From: Rhizomys pruinosus
Lineage: Eukaryota > Chordata > Mammalia > Rodentia > Spalacidae
Direction of reading: 5' to 3'
NCBI GenBank assembly: GCA_009823505.1
Contig: VZQC01006595.1
Span: 124,001 to 188,000, forward strand
Length of the DNA: 64,000 nucleotides
The translations under genes and the position numbers were made by a program. Shown one piece after another: positions 32,290-43,273 of this stretch. Within the stretch, counting starts at the first letter, position 1; every line of letters begins with the position of its first letter. The notes beneath the pieces are model-generated. The model saw only the letters and a list, made by a program, of their open reading frames with translations. It searched no databases and was not told the DNA's origin.

Positions 32290-32500
32290 ACAGTGTTCAC
32301 CTGCCCGATACATGCCAGACCCTGGTCAAGTCAGCAGGAGCCAGACATTATTCATGCTGTGAACATAGCAGTTGTGACAGTCCTTGCCCGCTAAGCTGTT
32401 GTTATACACATTTCCTTTATCATCCCCCACAGTCTAGGAGTTAGATGTTCTCAGCCCATTTTAGAGATCTGGAAATGAGGCCCAGATGGTTAATCTCCAT
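32290..32500 (+). mobile_element. MIR
   Basis: CCCATTTTAGAGATCTGGAA and AATGAGGCCCAG near the end. Confidence 0.5.
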
Positions 32501-32621
32501 TATCAGCTTCATTGTGTTAGGGATGTCTGGGGGTGCTCAGTAAAGCGCTGCTCTCTGTGAGATGTTTCCAGAGATGATCAGATCACAGCGTTCTGACCTA
32601 ATGAATGGTTTAACTCCTCTG

Positions 32622-32810
32622 AGGGTCAATGACATGGCTCAGTTGGTAAAGGCACTTGCCACCAAATCTGATTTCCTGAGTTGGATCCCTGGGAACCCAC
32701 ATGGTGGAAGGGGGAACTGACTCCTGCAAAGTTGGACTCTGACCTCTAGGCATGCACTGTGCCAAACCCTCTCTGCCCTAGATACATAAATACAAAAAGT
32801 AAAAAAGTAA
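32622..32810 (+). mobile_element. B3
   Basis: CACATGGTGGAAGGGGGAAC; complete. Confidence 0.85.
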
Positions 32811-32814
32811 ACTG

Positions 32815-32915
32815 GCCAGGTGTGGTGGTGCACACCTTTAATCCCAGCCCGAGGGAGGATGTCTGTGAGTTCAAGGCCAGCCTGATCTACAGGAGATCCT
32901 GTCTCAAAAAGACAT
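32815..32915 (+). mobile_element. B1, internally deleted
   Basis: GCCAGGTGTGGTGGTGCACA head and shortened body. Confidence 0.85.
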
Positions 32916-33390
32916 GTAAACTGAAGAGAGCTCTAGGGAGATGCTGGTGCTGCTGCAGGAAGCAGGGAAGTTCCTCAGCTGCTAGACATTCTCACTGCTC
33001 AGAAACTAGGGGATAAACCACACCCTTCCCCCTTCAAGGTGTTCCTGTCTTGGTCATGAAAGGGGTACCTGGCACAGTTCCAGGACCTGATGTCACCTCC
33101 CCAAGGATACATTGCTCCTAAATGGCAGAGTTTGTGTAAAAGCCTTGGAGTCCCTGCCATTGGCTCTGAAATCCTGAGTTGTCCTTAGAAGTTACTGCTC
33201 CCGTTGAACACCCCACCTCAGCCCAGCCCAAATCCTCACCTTCGTCCCAACCTCAGTTCCAGTGTTGGCCTGAGTCCATCTTTAGCCCTGAAGAACTTCA
33301 GAACCCTGCTCAAGAGCTCCCATTTGGAGTTCTGGACAGTGTTAGAGGGAACAGAATGCAGAGTCCAGGTGTTCATTTTTACAATTCACA

Positions 33391-33396
33391 TTTATT
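33391..33396 (-). terminator. Candidate distal polyadenylation signal
   Basis: AATAAA on the - strand at the left end of the SINE-poor block 33.0-40.5 kb. It could end a much longer EPHB2 3' UTR; no other evidence. Confidence 0.25.
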
Positions 33397-35581
33397 TTGG
33401 AAAAAAGTTTGGCTAAAAATACTCCTACAAAGGCATAGGAGTACTAAGGTCAAAGTTGCCATTGGATGCAGCTGGTGATATGTCCTTGGTCACAGAAGTG
33501 GCGTCTGGAGCAGCCCCAGTCACACCCTTTCCTGACTCTCCAACCGTGACCAGAGCAAACAGTGAAACCTGTGAATCCCCGCCACCCCAGTCACCCCAGT
33601 CACCCCAGCCCCTGGTCGAGAGCTCTGGCCTGTACAGCTCAGGTTGGGGGTGGGCTCCTTGGGAGGAGGTTTAGGCACCCGCTCCACCTTGGCTTTAAGA
33701 GCAGCTCTAGGGGCACATGGAGAGGGTGTCACAGAGTCCCTGGGGACCTGGGATCTGCCAGGCAGAGGATCTGACCGAGGTAAGGGGCTGAGGGGGGAGT
33801 AGCAGCAGAGCATGGTGCGGCAGAGGGTGGTGCTGGTCAGAGGCCGCTTGCTGGCTGTTGTGACCTGGGGGATCCAGCGGGTTGCATCTCCGAGCTTCCA
33901 GGTCAGTGGCGTGGATGCCATTATTGCACCTGTCTCGTGGAGTTGTGGGTTGTGTCTAGAAGTGAGGCATGGGGCCTGGCAGGTTATTGGCACTGAAGAA
34001 ACAGCAAGTGTGATTATAACCAAGCTCTTGTCTTGCTTCCCTGGAGTCCAAAGAAGTTGCTTAGGAGTAAGAGCGCTGCCAGGGCCCGCTGGGGTCAGTG
34101 TCTCAGCCACAAGAGCCTATCAGGGGGCTCTGGGCCATCCACAGCCTTTCCTTGAGCTTCCAGCACTGGGAGCCAGTGGCTAGGACTAGAGGGGTGAGCG
34201 GCTCCTGGGGACGCTCAGGTGCTGAGCAGGCATGGAAGCTGTGTCCTGAGACAGTCATAGGAAATGTGGTCTGGCAGCTTCGGCCCCCCTGTTCCTGGCT
34301 GGTATGGGAGGTCTCCCTCCACGTAACTCCCTCTCGGGGCTGAGTCCTGCCCTGGGCTGTCAGAGTCCCCCAGCCTGTGGGCACCATGGCCTGAATGGGG
34401 GCTTTGAAGTTTTAGCTGGGGCAGCTGGGCCATTTTCCTCCAAGCGGGCCTGAAGAGGGCTGTTCTGAGCTGCTACCAGGAGAGAATGTTCCTCACACTC
34501 CCAGGGAGGGCCTTGCTCCTTGTTAGGGTCCACCTTAACCAGATTCCAGGGACAGCTGCTCCAACATGTATTCAGCTGTCTCCCCTCTTTTCTCTTCCCT
34601 TTTTCTTTGTGCTTTTTAATATTCTGCTAAGGCCCTTGGGTTTGAGGAGCAGCGATGAACGGTTAGACTTGAGATTTCAAAACTTCGCCTGAATCTCAGA
34701 GACACGGGTTCCTTTCACTGGTACCTTAGGAGCCGGCACTGGGTGTATAGAAGCTTGGAAAATCTCAGCCCTGAAATGTTAGAATTTTGGGCTTGGGAGA
34801 GCTTGGTGGGGCCTCCTGGTATAGGCAACCCTGGCTCTAACCTGTTCAAAATGTTTTCTGACCCCCTCCTAGCTCGCCTACCAAGGCCATAGTCTCTTTA
34901 GTGGGGGCGTCAGACTAAAGAGGGAGCCTCAGGGCTCATCTCCATTTGAGTGGCAGGGTTGGTGGGGTAAAGGGAACCCAGGTCTCTGTCTACCAGAACC
35001 TTAGCCTGCCCCACCAGAAGCTTAGCCTGCCCCACCAGGCCAGGAATTGAGAAAGCAGGCCTGCCCTAGGGGGTTGGGATGTCACAGAGTGGCCCTGGCT
35101 GGCCTGCAGGTCCCTCTGAAGTATTAAGTTCCAAACACTTCTTGCCAAATCAGCTTTCCTGAGACTGTTTTCCTGCCATGAACTTGACTCAGTTGGACTC
35201 CTAACCCAGTCTGAGCATGTTCCTGAAGGCCCACCCTCGCCCCTCCACTTCCAGGGTCATAGTCTGTCTGGGCTTCTGCCTCTTACCTGACGTCCAGCTT
35301 CATGCCGAGCCTTGTGTAGGTAGGCCAGCCCCCTTCTGCACACTAGAGGCAATTGGTTGCACCACAGTGAGGGAAGGAGGGAACGAATTCAGAGTCTGGG
35401 GGTAGCGGGCAGGGATCAGATCTCTGGCTGTCTAGACAGGGGTTTATTCTGACTCCAGGGGCCAAGATGGAGCCTTGGAATCCTCAAGTTCAGCCATCAG
35501 TATTGGGAAGATGTTGATCATGTGGGTGGATGGTGCACTTACAAAATTCCCAGTCGGGCGGGAAGGACAGAGGCTGCGTAG

Positions 35582-35742
35582 GGGTGGGCCTGGCTGGGGT
35601 CCCCAGGGAATGTCCTATGAGAGACTGCTATTTTATTAGCAAAGTGGGAAAGACAGTATTTTGGGTGGGCCTGGCTGGGGTCCCCAGGGAATGTCCTCTG
35701 AGAGACTGCTATTTTATTGGCAAAGTGGGAAAGACAGTATTT
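35582..35742. repeat. 81-bp tandem duplication
   Basis: Two nearly identical copies start at 35582 and 35663 (GGGTGGGCCTGGCTGGGG). Because 81 is a multiple of three, open frames run through both. Confidence 0.93.
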
Positions 35743-35892
35743 TGGCACTTGGCATAGGGTAAAACGTTCAGCTATTCTTGAAGTCCCTGCCAGGGGGCCG
35801 CCGGGAGGCCTATTCAGACCAAGTCCTTTCCAACATTCATTCCAGCCTTGGTTTCTCTGCAGAGGAAATTAACTGAGGTTGAGGTCATCTGC

Positions 35893-36110
35893 CATCTTGT
35901 TTTGCAGCAAGAGCAGTGCAATTGGTGGAGTACTTGCCTAACAGCCACAAAGCCCTGGGTTTGATCCCTAATACTGTATAAACCGGGCACGGTGGTGTCA
36001 CCTGAGCACTTGGGAGGCAGAGGCAGGAGGATCAGAAGTTTAATTAAGGTCATCCTTGGCTACATAGAGCCAGCCTGATATATGCAGGAAACTACTTCAA
36101 AAACAAAAGA
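35893..36110 (+). mobile_element. B4/ID-B1 composite
   Basis: ID-like TGGTGGAGTACTTGCCTAAC then B1-like GGGCACGGTGGTGTCACC. Confidence 0.65.
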
Positions 36111-37099
36111 GATGGAGCAGGTAGCACAAATCCCACCCCTATGTCCAAGTAGCTTTAGGGACCCTGGATTACCAGTGTTGGTGGTCGAAAGGAAACAGCA
36201 GAGCTTGGGCTCTTCTAGAATCAGGGGGTGTGTCAGGGGGGTCCTTCTCCGAGTGGGATGGCTGGGATGCTCCCCTTTGGTCAGATGGCTGAGGTGACTT
36301 CTACAACTTGATGCTTGCCCTGTTGCTCTCTGCTACAAAGCCAACGTGGCTGGGCCATTGGGCCATGACAGCATCGTCCCTGCACAGCAATGTTGCTGCA
36401 TGGACTGTTCAGGCCACTACGACCTGGAGTGATCTCTCTCTCAATCTTTGTCATTTTCATGACAGCCTCCCTGAAGTCCTCCCTGAGACCCCCCTTCCAT
36501 CTAGCCTTCCCTTCCCTTATCAGCCAGTGTCAGAACCTCTTTGCTTCCTGCCATCTAACTGACCATACCCCAGTGGGCACTGGAAGCAAGTAAACCAGGG
36601 CTCAAGGTCCCCTCCAGAGTTGCAGTTGAGCCTCATTCCTCTGAGCCTCAGTTTCTTTCTTAGCCCTCATTTTGGGACTAACGTGGACAAAGATTTTCTA
36701 GCCTGGCTCACCAAGCCCAAAGCTCTCATCTAATGGATGGGAAGCTGATACTAGGGGCGGGGCTGGGGTGACCGCTGCTGGGGATCAGAGTTCTTCCTTT
36801 GCCTTAGCCAGGTGGTGCGTGTGATGAGTAACAGGGGTGGGGACTCCCAGCTTCCTGGGGACGAGACCCTGGTCTGTGAGGGGTGCGAGGCTACTGACTT
36901 CCCACAAGGGGGTAGCATAGAACCCTTAGCTATAGACTGGGTGCTCAAGATGGTAACAAAAGATGAGCAGATTCCCACTATGCCTGGTGAGCAGACAGCC
37001 CTGCTTTAAGTCTCCTAAGCGTCCCCTGCCACCTTAACCTCAGCTATGTGTAGAGCACTAAGAATGCCATCTATTCTAATCTGACTTCTTAGGTGATTT

Positions 37100-37300
37100 T
37101 TTAAAAAAATTTTGAAACAGGGTCTCATGTAGGCCAACTTGGCCTTGAAGTCACTAAAAGTAGCCAAAGGACCTTGAAGTCCTCCTGAATACTAAGACTG
37201 CAGTTCCTCCCATATCTGGTTTATGTGGTACTGGAAATGAAAGCCTGGGCTTTGTGCATGTTAGGTGAGCACACTACCAGCTCAGCTATGTCCCCAGGAA
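37100..37300 (-). mobile_element. B4/RSINE composite
   Basis: TTTGAAACAGGGTCTCATGT then GCACACTACCAGCTCAGCTA. Confidence 0.65.
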
Positions 37301-37676
37301 GACACATTTAACATAATCTCAGGAAGAGGCCCATTGTGGAGAGGGGTTTGGTGGGTGGCACAGCTCCCTCTTACTAGCCCTGCCCTGTGTAGCTCTGCCA
37401 GGCACACCCTCTCAGAGCAGTTGGCCTCATTTCCATGGTATCCTGGCCTGGGTTCACAAGGCAGCTTTCTTAAGATTCAAGCGTGTGCTGAGCAGCTGGA
37501 AGATCCTCTTGATGCTGGGCAGGTGGGGGCTGGTGTCTAGGGATGGGGGAGCCAGGAAGGGATTAGTAACCAGGCAGCGGGTAGCTCCAAGCTGTGTGCC
37601 CAGGCGAGTGGGCAGCCATAAGTGGAAGGCGTTTGGCAGCAGGGCTGCCACTCCCTGCTGAGCAGTGATGGAGAAG

Positions 37677-37677
37677 C

Positions 37678-37709
<32 letters not shown>
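37677..37709. repeat. (TG)n microsatellite
   Basis: About 15 TG units in the otherwise repeat-poor EPHB2 3' flank. Confidence 0.93.
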
Positions 37710-37711
<2 letters not shown>

Positions 37712-38892
37712 TTCTGCCCTATGATTGAGAATTGAGTGGTGCTTGCACCACCCCAAGACAGCCACAGTGATGTCTGTTTGATACCGTGAAATGGAGACAG
37801 AGGGTCTAGGTAGCACCTGTACTCAGAGAGCAGGCATAGAAGAGGTCAGAGCTACTGAGCACCTTGTGCCCTAGAAGGTGGACGGGCAGGCAAGCTGGCT
37901 AGGAGACCCTGGCTTAGTGGCTTAGGACAGGAAGCCATCTGACGGAAGCACTGACTGCCAGCCCTCATGGGGCTCTGGGAGCAGTGGGAGGTGGGCTGGG
38001 GAGACAGTTAATCTACAGAGCGTCAGAGCAACTCCCACCAGAAGGTGACCTTGTGCATAGGGACAGCTGCCATCCGTGCTGGGCATCTTAGGGGCATAAA
38101 GGGATGGCCAGGCTGGTTACGGGAAACCTGCCAGGGCTCTCCCCATGGCTTGCCCTGCTGCCCCCAGGGGCCATTTTCCTCTCTAATCCCTTCCTTCCCT
38201 CTGCTCAAGGCTCTGAGAACAGGTGAGTGACAGATGATAGGCTGGTCTACACCGCCTGTGCTCTGACCAACTGCAAGGCCTTTAGCTGGTGGCTTGTGGC
38301 CTCAATCTTCCCTACTGGGCAAGCGCCTAAAAGAAGCTCTGTAGACAAAAGGGAACAACCTGAGATGGAGAGTCCCTAGGATATCCCCCATCTTTCAATA
38401 GATATGACATCTGGAGCACACCCTAATTCCTGCTTCCTCCCTGCTACACAAAGAACTGTCTAAAGTTCAAGCCCTTAGCACAGGAGGCAGTGTGGCTTGA
38501 CTGAGATGGCACCTGTGGATGAATGGGGCTACACCTCTCAAGTCACAGTCCATCCGACCCACAGCTCCTGGCCACTGGGTGGGGCTTGCTGGGTGTGCTC
38601 TGTCCACCTCCTACTCTTGATGCATCTGCCCTGTGGCTCGCTGTCAGGTGCTGGACACTGAGCTCTGAGTCATTCCAGTGTCCTTCCCTCCTCTCCTGTG
38701 CTTTGGAGGAGCTGGGCCTTGTGCGGCCTTTGCCTGCTTTTTGTCTCTGTGCATTTTCTCAGTCCTAGGCCTTTTACGATCCAGAGTGAGAAGATCCCTT
38801 GTAAGAGTACTGAATCATTTGGTACCTCCTGAGGGCACCGGGGTCTCCTCTTGGAACTTACAGAGTACAGGGGTCATTTTATAACTAAAGCA

Positions 38893-38898
38893 TTTATT
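38893..38898 (-). terminator. Candidate EPHB2 polyadenylation signal
   Basis: AATAAA on the - strand (TTTATT on +), in unique sequence about 1.6 kb past the stop codon. Confidence 0.5.
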
Positions 38899-40208
38899 TC
38901 CATTCAATTCACTGACCGATTGTTCTGCATTTGCTCTCTGAAGGAGTCTGTGACCAGATCCCTCAGCTGGTGGTGTCCCTGTGGTCAAGACCTTCAGATC
39001 TGGGCAGAGGCCTGGGGTGAGGGGAGTGAGGGAGTGGGAGAGAGTCACATAGTCTCCCTGGGTACCCTCTGGAGGGCTGGGGCGTCACAGTGAACGAGCA
39101 AGGCTCTTGCCTTCTGGGTCAGCCTGTTCTAGGCTCCCAGAGGCAAAACGGGGTTTTGATCACTGGAGGGTACCTGGGAATCTGAACGGGCCTCTGTGCC
39201 TGGGAAATACCAGAGAGATTAGGGCAGAGAGCGCACAGATGTGCGGGGGCGGGGGGGGGCACACAGAGCATTTCTGGCCTCGGAGCCGACATCTGCTCAG
39301 TCTGCTTTCCATGGCAGTCCAGGGTAGGATGTCCCCCTGCCCTGGTGCAATCCCTTCCACTCCCCCAGGCTCACTCAGGTTCTGAAAAGGCCCAGATGGT
39401 CCTGTGACAGTCGGCTTTGGTGAGGCCTGGCAGCAGGTGGGTGGAAGGAAGAGTGTCAATGAAAACCATATAAAAATCCAGAAATGTGCATATAAAATCT
39501 CGCCCTTGGTGTATTGCCTAAGTCAGTAAGCAGAAAGCACCTTCTTCCTGGAGAAGGGTCAAGTCCTCAAAAGGTAGGAAATGTCAAAGTGTCACTTCAT
39601 TGTCATTAAAAAAAAAAAACCCTCCCCAGACCAAAACCACCCCTGATCAAAATTCCCCCAGAGTCCACAAATCGCTGTAAACAAACCCAGATGCAAGATC
39701 AATGCTTCTCAGTGGCAGTCGTAGCTGATGACAGTCACCTCAGCATCGTCCTCATGGTGAGGTGGCAGGTCTGGGTGGGGCTGAAGACCTGGGTGACCGT
39801 CTTCAGGGAGATCTGAACTGTTGGCTGTCACTCAGGAGGCCAGGAGCCCCCCTTCCACCTCCCGAGCCTGCGGCAGAAAGTCTCTCAGTTTCTGAAATTG
39901 TCTCCCAAGCGACTTCTTCTGTCCACCCAGTGGCAGCCAGAATGGACTTTCCGGCACCCGTTCTGGGGTGGCTGCCTGTCCAGCCACCTCTTGTGCCTGG
40001 GGCTCAGCTGTTGGTAACACTCCAAGAACAGTTCAGGCCGGGAGAGGAGGGCGGCCATCTCACCCTTCATATTTGTTTTCCTGGAAGTGTTTCTTGGTCC
40101 TGGCCAGCTCACCTTTCCAGGAGTTGGAGAGACACTGCTTTAGGTCTCCCATGGGACAGACCACACGGATCTCCCAAGCCTTTTTGCTCTCCCCCCACCC
40201 AAGAACCA

Positions 40209-40394
40209 TCATCGCTCTCCTTCTGAGAATCCTCTGGAAGTCGTTCCTCGCGTGTCCCGCCCCCTCCCAGATCTAGTTGCCAGTTCCCCCCATTCCCTTT
40301 CCTTTGACTTGCATGTGTTGTTGGTGACGTCTCGTTGGCTGCAGCTCTGCTTGGTTCTTTCTGTTGCCTGTGGCCTCCTGGCAGGTGGCTGACC
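40209..40394 (-). pseudogene. EPHB2: Relic of EPHB2 alternative long-isoform 3' exon
   Basis: Preceded by a CCCTGCAG acceptor, this segment reads GQPPARRPQATERTKQSCSQ, then RDVTNNTCKSKERE, and stops (TGA 40209-40211) after 61 codons. From memory, the human long EPHB2 isoform replaces the final Val with a basic tail beginning Gly-Gln-Pro and ending in an acidic Glu-Asp-Ser/Lys-Glu-Ser stretch. Here the first half aligns in this frame, and the second half (PEDSQKESDDGSWVGG) aligns one frame over, so there is a net frameshift between about 40230 and 40310. If spliced from GAG|GTTTGA it would remove the PDZ ligand. Whether it is ever used here is unknown. Confidence 0.65.
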
Positions 40395-40479
40395 CTGCAG
40401 TGGACGGAGCAGCAGGGGGACCCACGGAGGGGGTGGAGAGGGTGGTGTGGAGGAAGAGGTGAGCCGAGGCAGGCGAACG

Positions 40480-40588
40480 TCAAACCTCCACAGACTGGAT
40501 CTGGTTCATTTGGGCCCGCATCACCTGGATACTGTTCAGGATTTTTTTCTGGTGGCCAGCCAGGGTGACCCCAACCCGGAGAATATCC
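40480..40588 (-). CDS. EPHB2: EPHB2 last coding exon, end of SAM and PDZ ligand
   Basis: Acceptor CCCAAAG ending at 40589; stop TGA at 40480-40482. It reads [20 protein letters not shown] then [15 protein letters not shown] and stop. The last SAM helix is followed by the C-terminal Ser-Val-Glu-Val, a PDZ-binding motif that recruits synaptic scaffold proteins. Inside the codons for Val-Glu-Val lies a possible donor, GAG|GTTTGA, relevant to the alternative 3' exon at 40212-40394. Confidence 0.97.
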
Positions 40589-40873
40589 CTTTGGGAGAGA
40601 GGCACACATTAGAAAAATGAGGGGATTGATGGGGCTGTGGGCCTGGGTTTCCCCAAGGCTTGATGCTGGGGAGTGGATGTTAAAAGCTGGACTGACTGAG
40701 CTACTCTTGACGGGGATGTAGTGCCATTTTCTCCTCTGCCAGCAGGAAGCAGGAGGGGCCTGCATCGACTAGGCAGCCACTTCTCTGATTTCTCCTGTGC
40801 CCTGCCTGCTTCACCCAATCCTGGTTTACAGATGAGAAAACTTGAGGGATTTCTGGGATTTGCCCAGTCAGGG

Positions 40874-40905
40874 AGCAGGAGGGGGCAGGCCGCTAGGGGG
40901 CGGCA
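40874..40905 (+). promoter_or_regulatory. Pair of CTCF-like motifs in last EPHB2 intron
   Basis: GCAGGAGGGGGCAGGC (40874-40889) and CCGCTAGGGGGCGGCA (40890-40905) both fit the CTCF core CCxSYAGRKGGCRS in + orientation, directly adjacent. The second is the stronger. Confidence 0.45.
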
Positions 40906-41052
40906 GGCAGCCATGGCTTCAGATCTGGAAGTGGCTCCTGAGCTGTTCTTGTCATCCCCTGTGGGACACGGTGTACTCTTCACCTTCCAAGCTCTCGGCT
41001 TGGCTGGAGGGGTGGGTGCCAGGGGGACTGGGTGGGGGCAGCTGTGTACTCA

Positions 41053-41256
<204 letters not shown>

Positions 41257-42466
41257 TCAGGTGGAGGGTAATCATGCACACACAGGTACCCTGGAGTGAT
41301 TATAGGTGAGGGCATGTGTATGCGTTTGTGTGTGTGTGTGGGCAAGAGTTATAACCTGTGAGTGTGAGAGTGAGTGTGAGTGCAGAGTGACGGAAAGCTG
41401 GGGGAGGGTCTACTGAGCCCCAGTGACAGAAGAGAGGCTGAAAGGACTCCTTCCCAGCGCCTTCAGTTCTCTGAGAGTCTTTGGCTGGACTGATGGTGCT
41501 GACTAGTCCCTGCTTTCTACCCTAGAGCGATTTTCCATCCTTCTCTACCCTGGGGTGTGCTCTGAGTAGCTGAGTGTGTGGACCACGTCCCCAAATCCAG
41601 ACAAGGATCGGAGCTGATGGAGACAGCTTCTGGGCTGGCAGAGAGTGAGCAGCTGTCGTGAGGGGCAACACTTTAAGAGTCACAGTGGTCACTGAAGGGT
41701 CATGGCGAGGAGGGACAGCATGCAGAACTCACAGCCACAGAACTTGGTACTTGAAGGGCTTTGGCCCAGGAACCTCTAGGGTCAGCCCTGGGTCCTGGGA
41801 ATGCCTGGCTATAGCACCAGTAGACTCCACAGGACAGCAGGTCCCAGAGAACAAGCGTGCGAAGGCCCGGCAGCTGCCTGGCTGTGGCATCTTGTGACCT
41901 GTGACAGATGCCCTCAGGTCCCAGAGAGTCAGAGTGAGCAGGGCAGCAGCTGTGTGACTTATCAAAGCAAGCTGAGCCTGGGGGAGCCTGCCTTGGGGCC
42001 TCAGAGAGGAAGCCCCAGGGCCCCTGAGCCTGCCGGTGGGCTGAGCCCTCTCCGTCATGGGGACGTGTGTGCCCTCAATGGACTGTGTGCACACTGGTGG
42101 TGAAGGTGCAAATGTGTGCTGTGGGCCTGGCTGGGGCGTGAAGGGAGCTAGTGAGAAGACGGGGCTGAGCACAGCTGGTCTCCATGAAGACTCTGGGCTA
42201 TGGGTGACACTTCTTAAATGCCATCCTTTCTGACCAGGCTTACTCTGGACAGTCTGGGGCCTGTGTTCCCCCGCAGTTCTATAGATGCCTAGCAAGACCA
42301 GTCCTTTCCCCACCCCAAGCTGCAACTCGGCCCATTTGCCTGAAAGGGGGGGCGCAGTGGGGCCGGAGGGGGGGGTGTGCAGCTGTGGATGTTGTGGGAG
42401 GGCAGTCCCAGAGGGGAGGACTGTCTGGGCTGGGCCGCACCACAGAAAGGGGTGGTGGGTACAGCA

Positions 42467-42675
42467 GAACCCAGATGAAGGGGCGGGGCCAGGAGAGCAG
42501 TACCCAGAGGAGGGGGCGGGGCCAGGAGAGCAGTACCCAGAGGAGGGGGCGGGGCCAGGAGAGCAGTACCCAGAGGAGGGGGCAGGGCCAGGAGAGCAGT
42601 ACCCAGAGGGGGCGGGGCCAGGAGAGCAGTACCCAGAGGAGGGGGCAGGGCCAGGACAGCAGTACCCAGAGGAGA
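42467..42675. repeat. 33-bp GC-box minisatellite in EPHB2 intron
   Basis: About six copies with starts at 42500, 42533, 42566, 42599 and 42629 (one copy is 30 bp). Each holds GGGGGCGGGGCC or a one-base variant, an Sp1/KLF-type box. It ends 77 bp from the kinase exon at 42752. Confidence 0.93.
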
Positions 42676-42751
42676 CCTGTGTGTGGGGCTAGAGTGAGCC
42701 AAACCCAGAGGAGCAGGGTACAGTTTAGAGGCAGAGGTGGAGAAGTCATAC

Positions 42752-42945
42752 CCAGAGGAGAGGGGTGCCATGGCTTTGAGGCTGTTGGGGTTTCGGATCA
42801 TCTTGTCCAGCGTGTTGACGATCTGTCCAAACTTGGGCCTGTGATTTCGGTCCTTCTGCCAGCAGTCCAACATGAGCTGGTGCAGGGCACTCGGGCAGTC
42901 CATGGGTGGAGGCAGCCGGTAGTCCTGCTCGATGGCGTTGATCAC
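42752..42945 (-). CDS. EPHB2: EPHB2 exon, end of kinase domain and linker
   Basis: Acceptor TCCCAG, donor TCTGG|GTATGA; 194 bp. It reads [20 protein letters not shown], then [20 protein letters not shown] and [20 protein letters not shown]. The [16 protein letters not shown] segment is the conserved end of receptor tyrosine kinase domains (the Arg of HRP pairs with APE). PLSSG begins the linker to the SAM domain. A 33-bp minisatellite lies about 80 bp into the downstream intron. Confidence 0.97.
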
Positions 42946-43179
42946 CTGGGAACAACACAGGGACCAGATGGGGCTGGGTGATTGGGGTGGTGCCTTCAGC
43001 CCTTGCCAGGCCCATTCGTCCACAGGGCACTGCAGGTCTGGCCCATGGGGCTCCTCCACCTCCTGGGGCTGACCTGCGTTCTACCATCCAGTGAGCTGAG
43101 GTGACCTTCCCTCAGGGCCCGCCAGGAGGACCCTGCTGTGCCAGGTCCCCCAGCTCCTCACTCTTCCCATGTGAGTGCC

Positions 43180-43273
43180 CCCTGGCCATGTGGCTATGGA
43201 CACCCCTTCTGGCTTCCTGCTTGACCCCTGGCCATGTGGCTATGGACACCCCTTCTGGCTTCCTGCTTGACCC
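43180..43273. repeat. 46-bp tandem duplication in EPHB2 intron
   Basis: CCTGGCCATGTGGCTATGG through CCTGCTTGACCCC is present twice, 46 bp apart. Confidence 0.9.

Larger units (their letters stand above)
33000..38870. other. SINE-poor EPHB2 3' flank, no gene seen
   Basis: Nearly 6 kb with only two old SINE relics (35893-36110, 37100-37300), a short (TG)n and an 81-bp tandem duplication. Open frames of up to about 196 codons occur but show no domain, codon pattern or splice context I can support. The block may be long 3' UTR or regulatory DNA. Confidence 0.5.
38870..40479 (-). other. EPHB2: EPHB2 3' UTR (probable)
   Basis: Sequence downstream of the stop, free of SINEs, ends shortly after an AATAAA signal (reverse complement at 38893-38898), giving a 3' UTR of about 1.6 kb. 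The right half also contains the alternative-exon relic. Its end is inferred from the signal only; a longer form is possible (see 33391). Confidence 0.55.

Noticed and set aside
33520..34110. 196-codon - strand frame in EPHB2 3' flank
   Set aside because: GC-rich chance frame; no motif, no splice context.
40109..40765. 218-codon - strand frame across EPHB2 last exon
   Set aside because: Wrong frame for the SAM/PDZ-ligand exon. Only its part near 40240 is of interest, as the shifted half of the alternative exon.
42285..42692. Repeated-peptide + strand frame
   Set aside because: Translation of the 33-bp minisatellite in an EPHB2 intron.
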